NCBI GenBank assembly: GCA_001725355.1
Contig: MEGD01000001.1
Coordinates: 124,001-188,000 of the forward strand
Length of the DNA: 64,000 nucleotides
Direction: 5' to 3'
DNA from: Novosphingobium sp. SCN 66-18
Lineage (GTDB): Bacteria > Pseudomonadota > Alphaproteobacteria > Sphingomonadales > Sphingomonadaceae
Made by a program: the position numbers and the translations under genes. Shown here in pieces: positions 1-8,397 of this stretch (position 1 is the first letter of the stretch; the number at the start of each line of letters is the position of its first letter). The notes under the pieces are model-generated. The model made no database searches, was not told the origin of the DNA, and saw nothing but the letters and a program-made list of their open reading frames with translations.

Positions 1-720
1 GCCGATAGCGCAGGACGCGGTGTTGTCCTTGGCCTTCGACAGCAGCAGCGCCGAGCGCCCTTCGAAATCGCGCAGGTTCACGTCGTTGCCCAGCGTGGCG
101 CCAACGGTATTGCCAGCCGGATCGACCACCAGCACGACCTCGGGTTCCGGGTTGTTCCAGCTCGAATCCGAACGCACCCCGATCGGCGCCCCATGGCCGA
201 CGGTCGAAAGTACGGGCGACTTGGAGAACACTTCCGCGTCCGGCCCGATCGCGACTTCGAGATACTGCGACCACATGCCTTGCGCGATCAGCGCCTGCTT
301 CAGCGCCATGGCCTCGTCGCTGCCGGGAACCACCGCGCGAATTCCCGCGCCGATCGTGGCTTCCAGGCCGATGCGGATTTCGGCCGCCGCGCCCGCATCG
401 CCGCGCGCGCGTTCTTCGATCACGCGTTCGATAGCGCTAACGGCGAAGGTCACGCCACAGGCCTTCACGCACTGGATATCGATCGGCGAAAGCAGTTCCA
501 AGCCTTCGGGCAAGCCGTCCTCGATAGCGCCCAGGTCCTTACCCCCATCGGGCATGCCCCGCGCCAGCGCGCCGGAAACCGTGCTCGCAATCTCGGTGAT
601 GTCGCGGATTCTGCCGCTTTCAAGGACGATCACATGCGGCCCATCAGCCGCTTGCGCACGACCGATGAAGGCCCCGTCCGTAAAGTCGTGCGGAAGGCAA
701 GCCGTAAGGCTCGTACCCAT
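1..720 (-). CDS. FAH-family sugar-acid dehydratase/hydrolase, partial (C-terminus off left edge)
   Basis: The frame is open on the minus strand for 240 codons from ATG at 720 and runs off the window. An AAGGGA ribosome site lies 8 bp upstream of the start. The visible part has fumarylacetoacetate-hydrolase fold motifs: SWNNPEPEVVLVVD, GNDVNLRDFEGRSALL and KDNTASCAIG near the edge. Family members of this type dehydrate or hydrolyse 2-oxo-3-deoxy sugar acids; Caulobacter XylX (2-keto-3-deoxyxylonate dehydratase) is the model I would compare first. The neighbouring secreted esterase and two LacI-type palindromes fit pentose or plant-polysaccharide metabolism. The exact substrate is inference. 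Confidence 0.75.
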   Translation of the reverse strand, partial: MGTSLTACLPHDFTDGAFIGRAQAADGPHVIVLESGRIRDITEIASTVSGALARGMPDGGKDLGAIEDGLPEGLELLSPIDIQCVKACGVTFAVSAIERVIEERARGDAGAAAEIRIGLEATIGAGIRAVVPGSDEAMALKQALIAQGMWSQYLEVAIGPDAEVFSKSPVLSTVGHGAPIGVRSDSSWNNPEPEVVLVVDPAGNTVGATLGNDVNLRDFEGRSALLLSKAKDNTASCAIG

Positions 721-745
721 CAATGCATCCCTTGTTTCTCTAATT

Positions 746-757
746 GATAGCGCTACC
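746..757. promoter_or_regulatory. LacI-family-type operator (site 1)
   Basis: The sequence GATAGCGCTACC is a near palindrome (10 of 12 positions) with the central TAGCGCTA core typical of LacI-family sugar repressors. It lies 25 bp upstream of the FAH-family start. It shares the GGTA-N-CGCTACC pattern with the second site at 890-903, so both divergent genes could answer to one repressor. No LacI gene is in the window. Confidence 0.5.
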
Positions 758-889
758 TTACGAGGCTGTACCACCAATATCAAGTGCGCACGGATGCGCA
801 TTCGTTTTCAGCGCATCCTCCGCATGGCCGTAGCGGCTTCAGGCCGGGCAAGCGCATCGGCATGGGGCTGCCCCCTTGCCTAGGAAGAA

Positions 890-903
890 TGGTATCGCTA
901 CCA
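890..903. promoter_or_regulatory. LacI-family-type operator (site 2)
   Basis: TGGTATCGCTACCA has perfect TGGTA/TACCA arms around TCGC (12 of 14 positions palindromic). It lies 63 bp upstream of the esterase start at 967 and about 145 bp from site 1, a spacing that would allow looping. Confidence 0.5.
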
Positions 904-966
904 CATCAGGCAACGGCGCGGCCATCGATCCTCGAAAACGGGGCGCGCATTTTCAGGAGAGATGTC

Positions 967-1947
967 ATGAAGCATGGATGCAAGGCCAAATCCCGCGCAA
1001 CCCGGCACTTTCCGGCGCGTCTTGCCGTCACGAGCCTCGCGGCGGCGCTGGCCATGGCGACACCGCTCCGGGCGCAGAACGATGCTATGACGCCGATTCC
1101 CATACCGGCGCAGCCTGGCGCGATCGAACTCGGCACCGGCCCCTTGCCCGGCGCACGCAACCCGGAGACGTGGCATGCGCAATACGGCAGCCGCTTCGCC
1201 CGCAACGTGACGATCGCGACGCTCACCCCGTACCTGCCCGATCCCGCCAAGGCCAGCGGGACGGCCGTGATCGTGGCGCCGGGCGGCGGCTTCCTCACGC
1301 TCTCCATGGAGAACGAAGGCTCCGACGTGGCAAAGGCGCTTGCCGCCAGGGGCATCGCCGCCTTCGTGCTGAAGTACCGGCTCAACCAGACTCCGGCAAC
1401 GATGGCCGAGTTCGACAAGTCCATGCGCGCCATGTTCGCGGGTGTGGCCCGCGCTTCGCAGTCTTCGGCACAATCCCAGCCGACCCCGCAAGAGCGGATG
1501 GCGGCGCTTGCGCCGCAACTTGCCGATTCACGCGCCGCTTTCGCGCTGATCCGCCAGCATGCCGGCGACTGGCATATCGACCCCAACCGTGTCGGCATGG
1601 TCGGCTTTTCCGCCGGCGCGATGCTGACGCTGGCCACCGAACTGACCGGGCAGGACGCCAAACCGGCCTTCATCGGCCTTGTCTATGGCCCGCTTGCCCC
1701 CGTCACCGTGCCGGCCGATGCGCCACCGATGTTCGTGGCCATTGCCGCAGACGACCCCTTCTTCGCCAACAACGGCTTTGGTCTCGTGGAAAGCTGGCGC
1801 GCCGCCCGGCGTCCGGTCGAATTCCACCTCTACGAACAAGGTGGTCACGGCTTCGGCATGTACCCCAAGACAACGACCAGTACAGGCTGGTTCGATGCGT
1901 TCGTGCGCTGGATGGACATGCACGGCTGGGTCAAGGCCGCGCGCTGA
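967..1947 (+). CDS. Exported alpha/beta-hydrolase esterase (acetylxylan-esterase/BD-FAE-like)
   Basis: The start at 967 is chosen over upstream in-frame codons because an AGGAGA ribosome site precedes it and the product then begins with a signal peptide (positive N-terminus, hydrophobic segment about residues 18-32, likely cut after LRA). The 326-residue protein has the oxyanion motif APGGG (104-108), nucleophile Ser215 in GFSAG, acid Asp262 or Asp263, and His294 in GGHGFG. The nearest families are exported carbohydrate-ester hydrolases (COG0657). It would act in the periplasm or outside, removing acyl groups from plant polysaccharides. It is divergent from the FAH-family gene, with a LacI-type palindrome upstream. 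Confidence 0.75.
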   Translation: MKHGCKAKSRATRHFPARLAVTSLAAALAMATPLRAQNDAMTPIPIPAQPGAIELGTGPLPGARNPETWHAQYGSRFARNVTIATLTPYLPDPAKASGTAVIVAPGGGFLTLSMENEGSDVAKALAARGIAAFVLKYRLNQTPATMAEFDKSMRAMFAGVARASQSSAQSQPTPQERMAALAPQLADSRAAFALIRQHAGDWHIDPNRVGMVGFSAGAMLTLATELTGQDAKPAFIGLVYGPLAPVTVPADAPPMFVAIAADDPFFANNGFGLVESWRAARRPVEFHLYEQGGHGFGMYPKTTTSTGWFDAFVRWMDMHGWVKAAR

Positions 1948-1974
1948 ACCGGCGGGACAGGGTGACAACAGGGG

Positions 1975-3777
1975 TCACACTTCGATGTCACCGATGAATC
2001 GCTCGATCATGGTGCTGTCCATCGCCGGAGCGACCAGATAGCCCTGGATGCTGTCGCACTGCAGCCGCCGCAGGATATTGGCTTGCGCCAGTGTTTCCAC
2101 GCCTTCGGCGGTCACCTTCTTGCCCAGCCGATGGGCCAGTTCGATCACGCTGGTCACGATCGCGCAGTCGGATGGCTTGGTCTCGACGGAATCGATGAAG
2201 CTCTTGTCGATCTTGACGGTGTCCACGGGAATATCGCGCAGATGCCGCAAGGATGCGAACCCGGTGCCGAAATCATCGAAGGCCGTGCCCACGCCTGCGT
2301 CGTGCAAGCGGCTGATTTGCAGGATCGCCTCGTTCTGCTGGCTTCCGAGGAGCGTGTCCTCGTTGATTTCCACGCAGATGTCCCGTCGGTCGATCATGCC
2401 GCTTTCGACCGCCTCGATGATCAGGTCGACATAGTCGGATGATCTGAAATCCGCGATCGTGGCATTGATCGAAATGGAGCGAAACGGCACCGCCGCGTCG
2501 CGCCACGCCCGGATCTGGCCGATCACCGTGCGCAGGACGAACAAGTCGGCCTTTGCGGCGAGGCTTTCCTCGATCAAGGCGTCCGCGAAAGCCGAAGCCG
2601 AAATCAGACCTTCGCGCGGATGCTGCCAGCGCAGCAGGGCTTCCATCGCGATCGGCGAACGGCCTCCGCTCTCGATGATCGGCTGATAAAACACGCGGAG
2701 TTGACCGGCGTGCAGCGCGGTCTCGAAATCGGCCCGTATGCGTGCGCGCTGCAGCACGGCATGGCGCATCTCGCTGTCGAACAGGGCGCTACGCGCGCGT
2801 CCATTCGATTTCACGGAATAGAGCGCGATATCCGCGCATTTCAGCAATTCGTTTTGATCCCAGCCATCACGGGGGAAAATGGCGACTCCGATACTGGCGG
2901 AGATTGTCCGGTCGCTATCCTTCACGTGGACCGGCGGAGTTATGGCTCGCAACAGGGTGTCGGCACGTTCCATGGCCATCTTCGGATCACCGCAGTCGTG
3001 CATGATGATCGCGAATTCGTCTCCGCCAATGCGTGCGATGCAATCGTCATGCCTGATCGCCGCGCGACAACGGTCGCCCACGGCGCGCAGCACGCTATCG
3101 CCGGCGGCGTGGCCCAGGCTGTCGTTGATATCCTTGAAGTTATCGAGATCGAGCATGGCGATCGCAAACGGCGCTATGCGTTCAAGGCCCTGGTGGATGC
3201 AGTCCTTGATTTCATTCATGAACCAACGCCGGTTGGGCAACCCGGTCAGCGGATCGAAGTTGGCAAGATGCCACAGCCGATCCTCGGCCATCTTCTGGCG
3301 GGTGATGTCGAAACGGATCGCGATGTACCGTTCGATTTCACCATCGGCGCCCCGATAGGGCACGATGGTGGTATCCACCCAGTAAAGTCCGCCGTTCTTG
3401 GCCCGGTTACAGATTTCGCCATGCCAGACGCCACCTTGGCCGATCGTGTGGTACAACTGACGGAAGAATGCGCGATCATGGCGGCCGGATTTCAACAGGC
3501 GATGGTTCTGGCCGATCAGTTCCTCGCGCGAATAGCCGGACAGGTCGCAGAACTTCCGGTTTACCGAAACGATCGTCCCCTTGCGGTCCGTCACCGCAAC
3601 CACCGCCGCTTCGTCCAGCGCGTGCTGGTAGAAGCGGCTGCGCATGCCGATTTGCGATGGCGTATGGGGATCAGGGAGGGGCGAGGCCGCGCCGTCGGAG
3701 ACCTTTTCCGGCGCGGCCTCGCCGGGCAGTCCGTCACTGCCCGGGAAGTCGAAGTGGCTAATGGAATATTCGCGCAT
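1975..3777 (-). CDS. PAS-GGDEF-EAL bifunctional c-di-GMP enzyme
   Basis: This 600-residue cytoplasmic protein has a PAS domain (about 50-160), a diguanylate cyclase domain with intact GGDEF at 251-255, and an EAL phosphodiesterase domain with intact EAL at 379-381. An RxxD product-inhibition site (242-245) lies exactly five residues before GGDEF. The EAL domain also keeps DDFGTGFASL and the VKIDKSFI and TAEGVET segments, so both activities look possible. No membrane segment is evident. It is the last gene of a minus-strand run behind a CheB-like protein and a globin-coupled chemoreceptor, which suggests the PAS domain or its partners link oxygen/redox sensing to c-di-GMP. Confidence 0.9.
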   Translation of the reverse strand: MREYSISHFDFPGSDGLPGEAAPEKVSDGAASPLPDPHTPSQIGMRSRFYQHALDEAAVVAVTDRKGTIVSVNRKFCDLSGYSREELIGQNHRLLKSGRHDRAFFRQLYHTIGQGGVWHGEICNRAKNGGLYWVDTTIVPYRGADGEIERYIAIRFDITRQKMAEDRLWHLANFDPLTGLPNRRWFMNEIKDCIHQGLERIAPFAIAMLDLDNFKDINDSLGHAAGDSVLRAVGDRCRAAIRHDDCIARIGGDEFAIIMHDCGDPKMAMERADTLLRAITPPVHVKDSDRTISASIGVAIFPRDGWDQNELLKCADIALYSVKSNGRARSALFDSEMRHAVLQRARIRADFETALHAGQLRVFYQPIIESGGRSPIAMEALLRWQHPREGLISASAFADALIEESLAAKADLFVLRTVIGQIRAWRDAAVPFRSISINATIADFRSSDYVDLIIEAVESGMIDRRDICVEINEDTLLGSQQNEAILQISRLHDAGVGTAFDDFGTGFASLRHLRDIPVDTVKIDKSFIDSVETKPSDCAIVTSVIELAHRLGKKVTAEGVETLAQANILRRLQCDSIQGYLVAPAMDSTMIERFIGDIEV

Positions 3778-3865
3778 GGCTAGGCGTCTTTCGGCTGTGG
3801 CGGTTCCGGCCAGCGAAACCGCGCAGTCCCGGGCAGATGCACGGCATCATGGGCCGGCTGCCGCT

Positions 3866-5404
3866 TCAGAATTCCGACCAGTCCTCAGCCGTTGCCGTGG
3901 CCGCCACCCCTGCGGATTTCCGTGCCGCTGCGGGGGCAGCACGAGGAGTGGCCGCTGGTGTCTTGCGCCGGTCCTTGGCTTTGGCAATGGGCACGACGGC
4001 GGCCCCGGATACGTTGAAGCGCGAAACCAGCGTGGCCAGTTGTTCGGCTTCTCCGGCCAGACTGCGCGACGCGGCGTTCGATTGTTCCACCATTGCCGCG
4101 TTGTGCTGCGTCATCTGGTCCATCTCGCGCACCGCATCGTTAACCTGCTGCAGGTTCAGCGCCTGGGCCTGCGCGAGATCGGCAATGCCCGTCGCCAGCG
4201 ATTTGATTTCGCCAACGCGCGCCGCGATCGAACCGAACGCCTCGCCCGACTGCCCCACCAGCTTGACCCCGCGTTCGACCTGTTCGACGCTGCCGTTGAT
4301 CAGGTGCTTGATATTGCTGGCGGCATCGGCGGAGCGCTGGGCCAGCGCCCGCACTTCGTTGGCCACCACCGCAAAACCCTTGCCGGCATCGCCCGCCCGG
4401 GCCGCTTCGACCCCCGCGTTGAGCGCAAGCAGGTTGGTCTGGAAGGCGATTCCGTCGATCACGTCGATGATCTTGCTGATCTCGGTGGCCGTGCGATGGA
4501 TTCCGTCCATCGCGCCCACCGCCTCCTTGACCACGTTGCGGCCCTGCACGGCCTCGTGATCGGCTTCAGACACCGAGCCGGTCATGTGGACGGCGCCATC
4601 GGCGGCCTCGCGCACACCGGTGGTCAGTTCCTGCATCGCGGCGGCTGTTTCCTCGAGCGAGGCTGCCTGCCGTTCGGTGCGGTTGGCAAGGTCGTCCGAA
4701 GCCTGGCGGATTTCGGCAGCGCCGGTGTTGATCGTCGATGCCGCCTCGGCAACCGACGCCAGCGCGCCACCGATTTCGAGACGCATCGTTTCGAAATCGG
4801 CTTCAATCTGGCGATAGTTTTCGGGCAGCCCTTCCAGCTTGGTGGAAAAGCGTCCGTTGGCGACTTCCGCCAGCGCGTGTCCCAGCTGTTCGATCACGGC
4901 AAGGCGGGATTTCTCCTCGGCCTTGAAGTAGGCGGACAGCGCGATTTCCATGTCGAGCAAAGCCAGCTTGACCAGCGTGGCTACCTGCCGGCCGGCGGCC
5001 TTGTTGCCGAACAGGCCCGTGCCCTTTTCGCAGATGGTGGTGATGATGGCCGAAAGGACGCGGGCATAGCCGCCGATGTACCAGGTAGGCTCCAGCCCGA
5101 TGCGGGCGTGGACCGTGCCGATCTGTTCCGCCTTCGCGATGTAGCTGCCATCCACCCGGCCCGAGAACAGCGCCGCCCAATGCGCGATCTGCTTGCCCTT
5201 GGCGTGGTCCATCGCCTGTCGCGACGAAAAGAAGGCCGCCGTCTTGGGAGTCGCACCGACCTTGTCGTAGAAGCGATCGAGCGCGGCGGGGGCATGACGG
5301 GCCAGTGCTTCGGCAATCTTGGGGAAGTTGCCATAATCGGCATCGTCGATACCGAAGAAATCGACGCGCTCGTTCACGAATTCGTTTACGTTGATATTGC
5401 TCAT
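3866..5404 (-). CDS. Globin-coupled methyl-accepting chemotaxis protein (aerotaxis type)
   Basis: The 512-residue soluble receptor starts with a protoglobin sensor domain (about 1-170). The motif GTVHARIGLEPTWYIGGYA contains the proximal heme His99 of globin-coupled sensors such as HemAT. The rest is an MCP signalling domain with the conserved hairpin tip IDGIAFQTNLLALNAGVEAA. No transmembrane helix is seen. The C-terminus is EDWSEF, which fits the W-x-x-F tether used by CheR/CheB. The family binds O2 through heme and controls CheA. It lies 37 bp downstream of a CheB-like gene and 88 bp upstream of a GGDEF-EAL gene on the same strand. Confidence 0.9.
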   Translation of the reverse strand: MSNINVNEFVNERVDFFGIDDADYGNFPKIAEALARHAPAALDRFYDKVGATPKTAAFFSSRQAMDHAKGKQIAHWAALFSGRVDGSYIAKAEQIGTVHARIGLEPTWYIGGYARVLSAIITTICEKGTGLFGNKAAGRQVATLVKLALLDMEIALSAYFKAEEKSRLAVIEQLGHALAEVANGRFSTKLEGLPENYRQIEADFETMRLEIGGALASVAEAASTINTGAAEIRQASDDLANRTERQAASLEETAAAMQELTTGVREAADGAVHMTGSVSEADHEAVQGRNVVKEAVGAMDGIHRTATEISKIIDVIDGIAFQTNLLALNAGVEAARAGDAGKGFAVVANEVRALAQRSADAASNIKHLINGSVEQVERGVKLVGQSGEAFGSIAARVGEIKSLATGIADLAQAQALNLQQVNDAVREMDQMTQHNAAMVEQSNAASRSLAGEAEQLATLVSRFNVSGAAVVPIAKAKDRRKTPAATPRAAPAAARKSAGVAATATAEDWSEF

Positions 5405-5441
5405 GAGTGGTCCTTCGCGATCGGTTGAGACGTTTGCAGGT

Positions 5442-6470
5442 CTATTTTTCTGTGCAGGCCTTGATGGCTTCGGCGCCGATCTGGTCGGCTGGCAGTTCGT
5501 GCATGGCCGCGTTCAGGTTGATCGCGGCGGTGGGGGCCTCGGGCACGATGGCGTTGCCACGTTCCTGCGCGAACGTTTCGGCGCCCGCGTTGCGCATCAG
5601 CAAAAGGCCCTTGGCGCCGTCCTGCCCCAGGCCGGACAGCATGATGCCGATGGCCGGCACACCAGCGCGGGCGATCGTTCCGAACAGGAGGTCGGCCGAC
5701 GGGCGAACGCCGTTGGCCGGCTCTCGCGCCAGAAGGCGCAACTGCGCCGGTTCGCCCGCTTCCAGCACGACGTGGAAATCCGGATCGGACGCGATGTAGA
5801 TGCCGCCCTGGAGCAGCGGCGTACCGTCTTTTGCGGGCGTTACGGTGCAGGCCAGTTCGGTGTTCAGTCGCTGGATGAACGCATTGGCCACTTCGGGTTC
5901 CGCTTGCAAAACCACCACCGTCGGCGGGCAATTGGGCGGATAAGCGGCAAACAGATCCGTCAGAGCCTCGAACCCGCCCATCGATGCGTTGATGGCGATC
6001 AGGGTGCCGTTCCAGTGGAACTGCTCCTTGTGCCAGCGATTCACGTGGTGAGGCCGCTTTTGGCGGACGTTGCTGTTGGCGGCCGCCAGCACGATCTTGC
6101 CCAGCTTGCTGACGTTCTTGGCGAACTGTTCAGGGCTGACTTTCAAAGGCTTCGGAAAGCATTCCACCGCACCCAGTTCGTAGGCCCGGAGCGTCGTCAC
6201 GGCACCGCTTTGCGTCAGGCTGGAAAGCATGACGACCGGCATGGGATTGCTGTCCATGATCTCTTCGAGAAACTCGATCCCGCTCATGCCCGGCATTTCC
6301 ACGTCGAGCGTCAGGACGTTGGGGCGCAGCAGCTCGATCTGCTCGCGCGCTTCGTTGACGTTAGCGGCAGTTCCCACGACCCGGACGTTGCGGGACTGTT
6401 CCAGCAGATCGGAAAAGAGGGCGCGCATCGCTGCGGAGTCGTCGACCACGAGAACCCTTGCGTCATGCAT
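5442..6470 (-). CDS. CheB-like response regulator with degenerate methylesterase domain
   Basis: The 342-residue protein has an intact receiver (D10/D11, phospho-acceptor D56, K107) fused to a CheB-type domain. The catalytic Ser163 (NASMGG) and Asp284 (GQDGAKG) are present, but the position of the catalytic His190 of CheB is Ala190 (VVLQAEPE instead of VQHMP). The AQDE motif is AQER and the PGxxHM motif is degraded to DPDFHV. The intact CheB at 11389-12420 keeps S164/H190/D286, so this copy is probably catalytically dead or altered. It heads the operon of the globin-coupled receptor, so a regulatory or docking role for that receptor is likely. Confidence 0.85.
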   Translation of the reverse strand: MHDARVLVVDDSAAMRALFSDLLEQSRNVRVVGTAANVNEAREQIELLRPNVLTLDVEMPGMSGIEFLEEIMDSNPMPVVMLSSLTQSGAVTTLRAYELGAVECFPKPLKVSPEQFAKNVSKLGKIVLAAANSNVRQKRPHHVNRWHKEQFHWNGTLIAINASMGGFEALTDLFAAYPPNCPPTVVVLQAEPEVANAFIQRLNTELACTVTPAKDGTPLLQGGIYIASDPDFHVVLEAGEPAQLRLLAREPANGVRPSADLLFGTIARAGVPAIGIMLSGLGQDGAKGLLLMRNAGAETFAQERGNAIVPEAPTAAINLNAAMHELPADQIGAEAIKACTEK

Positions 6471-6566
6471 GGCATAAGTCTTTCATTTCAACGTATTGGT
6501 GGATTCGTTGGCCGCTAGGGCACAGGTCCCTTCTAACTACAAAAAGCAAGCAAACCGCTGCCGCCT

Positions 6567-6584
6567 GATCGTAGATTTACGATC
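6567..6584. promoter_or_regulatory. Inverted repeat in divergent che promoter region
   Basis: GATCGTA and TACGATC form perfect 7-bp arms around GATT. The repeat lies between the divergent starts of the CheB-like gene (6470) and the MCP gene (6692), about 108 bp upstream of the MCP start. It could be an operator; the binding protein is unknown. Confidence 0.4.
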
Positions 6585-6691
6585 CCCGAACAGGGCCATG
6601 CGTTCATTACGTAGGGATAAACCTTGCATCACACCGCAAGTCCCGCGCGGCCAGATGGCACTGTCGGGATGGCGCTGGTGCAGGAGGTCCG

Positions 6692-8101
6692 ATGTTAGAC
6701 TGGTTTGTCAAAGACGCGCCGATCCGCACGAAATTCGCCGTTCTGATCTGTATTCAGGCGGTGCTTTCCGGCGCTGGCGTGATTCTGGTGCTCGCCGCCG
6801 GCGGCAGCGCCCCGGTGATGGCGGCCGCGCTGGCCCTGGCGGTGATGGCGGTGGCGATTCTGGCATACGCGCGCGGCGCGATCTGCACGCCCTATGTCCA
6901 GACCGTGCAACGGATGGAGGCATTGGCTGCGGGCGATGTCGATGCGCCGGTCCGCTTCACCGAATACCGCGATTGCGTTGGCCGGATGACCAAGGCGATG
7001 GCGATCTTTCGCAACAATGCGCTGGAACTGCGCAAAGGCCGTGCCGCCGAGGAGCGCGAAATCATCAACAGCCTCAGCGACGGTCTGGGGCACCTTGCGG
7101 CCAACAATCTGGAATTCCGTCTCGAGAAGCCCTTCCCCGGCGCGTACGATGCCGTCCGGCGGGATTTCAACGCGGCGGCCGAAGCCCTTGCCACCGCGCT
7201 CCAGTCGGTGCGGGCCGCGGCCGCCGGGGTGCTGGTCGGAGCATCGGAAATCCGGGCCGCGTCGGACGACCTTGCCCAGCGCAACGAACGGCAGGCGGCC
7301 AGCCTCGAAGAAACCGCGGTGGCCATGAACCAGATCACCGGCAAGATGGTGTCGACGGCGGAACGCGCCGGCGAAGTGCAGCAGACCATCGGGGCCGCGC
7401 ATCGCGAAGCCAGCGAAGGCGGCGAGGTGGTGACGCGGGCAACCGAGGCGATGTCCGCGATCGAGTCGTCCGCGCGCGAAATCAGCCAGATCATCAACGT
7501 GATCGACGGCATCGCTTTCCAGACCAACCTGCTCGCGCTGAATGCAGGGGTTGAAGCGGCGCGCGCAGGCGATGCCGGAAAGGGCTTCGCCGTGGTGGCG
7601 AACGAAGTGCGGGCGCTGGCCCAGCGCTCCGCCAACGCCGCGCGAGACATCAAGGAACTGATCACCCAGAGTTCGCGACAGGTTGCCGATGGCGTGATGC
7701 TGGTGGGTGAAGCCGGCGGCCTGCTTGAAAGGATCGTCGGGGGTGTCGGCGAGATCTCGGCGCTGGTTACGGAGATTGCCGATACCGCGCATGAGCAGGC
7801 GCAGAATCTGCGCCACGTCAACACATCGGTCGGCGAGATGGATCGCATGACCCAGCAGAACGCGGCGATGGTCGAACAGGCCACGGCCGCGGCGCGCAGT
7901 CTCGCGAGCGAAGCGCATGAACTGACCGCGCTGGTGGACCGGTTCCGCATGGGCGAAAACGAAGACCGTCCCGCCTATCGCCCGGCGGCGCAATCCAAGC
8001 CCGCAATCCCTTCGATACCCAGGGTACAGGGCAATCTTGCTCTCGCGCCGGAACCGGCGGCCGCCGTCGCCGAACAGGCGGACGACTGGTCCGAATTCTG
8101 A
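6692..8101 (+). CDS. Methyl-accepting chemotaxis protein with membrane anchor, no periplasmic sensor
   Basis: An AGGAGG ribosome site precedes ATG 6692. The 469-residue protein has two closely spaced hydrophobic helices (about 15-60) with almost no periplasmic loop, then a HAMP-like segment, a long helical region and the MCP tip IDGIAFQTNLLALNAGVEAARAG. It ends ADDWSEF, the same W-x-x-F tail as the globin-coupled receptor. With no periplasmic domain it may sense membrane or cytoplasmic state. It is the first gene of the che operon. Confidence 0.9.
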   Translation: MLDWFVKDAPIRTKFAVLICIQAVLSGAGVILVLAAGGSAPVMAAALALAVMAVAILAYARGAICTPYVQTVQRMEALAAGDVDAPVRFTEYRDCVGRMTKAMAIFRNNALELRKGRAAEEREIINSLSDGLGHLAANNLEFRLEKPFPGAYDAVRRDFNAAAEALATALQSVRAAAAGVLVGASEIRAASDDLAQRNERQAASLEETAVAMNQITGKMVSTAERAGEVQQTIGAAHREASEGGEVVTRATEAMSAIESSAREISQIINVIDGIAFQTNLLALNAGVEAARAGDAGKGFAVVANEVRALAQRSANAARDIKELITQSSRQVADGVMLVGEAGGLLERIVGGVGEISALVTEIADTAHEQAQNLRHVNTSVGEMDRMTQQNAAMVEQATAAARSLASEAHELTALVDRFRMGENEDRPAYRPAAQSKPAIPSIPRVQGNLALAPEPAAAVAEQADDWSEF

Positions 8102-8136
8102 GCCGCGCCAGCCCCCATCAAGGACGCCGTTTCATC

Positions 8137-8397
8137 ATGCAGACATTTCCGCTTCCCCCCCGCTGCGATCGCGCGACTGTAGAGGCTTTGCTGCCCGATC
8201 TTGTCGCCGCGGTCGGCACAGGCCCGCTGACGATCGACGCCGCGCAGGTGACGCACGTCAGCCAGGCCCTGCTGCAGCTTGTCATCAGCGCGCGCAGGAC
8301 CAGCGACACCGTTCGCATCATACCGTCGCAAGCCCTGTCCGAAATCGCGCGCATGGCGGGACTCGCCGCTATCCTGAACGAAAGTGAACCGGCATGA
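8137..8397 (+). CDS. STAS-domain protein of the chemotaxis operon
   Basis: The 86-residue protein resembles small STAS (anti-sigma-factor antagonist-like) proteins that open many alphaproteobacterial che operons. It shows the beta-strand LTIDAAQVTHVSQALLQLVISA typical of the fold, although the Ser phosphorylated in SpoIIAA-type proteins is not clearly placed. Its stop overlaps the cheA start (ATGA), indicating translational coupling. The function in chemotaxis is not settled for this family. Confidence 0.75.
   Translation: MQTFPLPPRCDRATVEALLPDLVAAVGTGPLTIDAAQVTHVSQALLQLVISARRTSDTVRIIPSQALSEIARMAGLAAILNESEPA

Noticed and set aside
430-441. Third LacI-like palindrome GATAGCGCTAAC
   Set aside because: It lies inside the coding region of the FAH-family gene and matches only the core. 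It may be an auxiliary site but cannot be supported.
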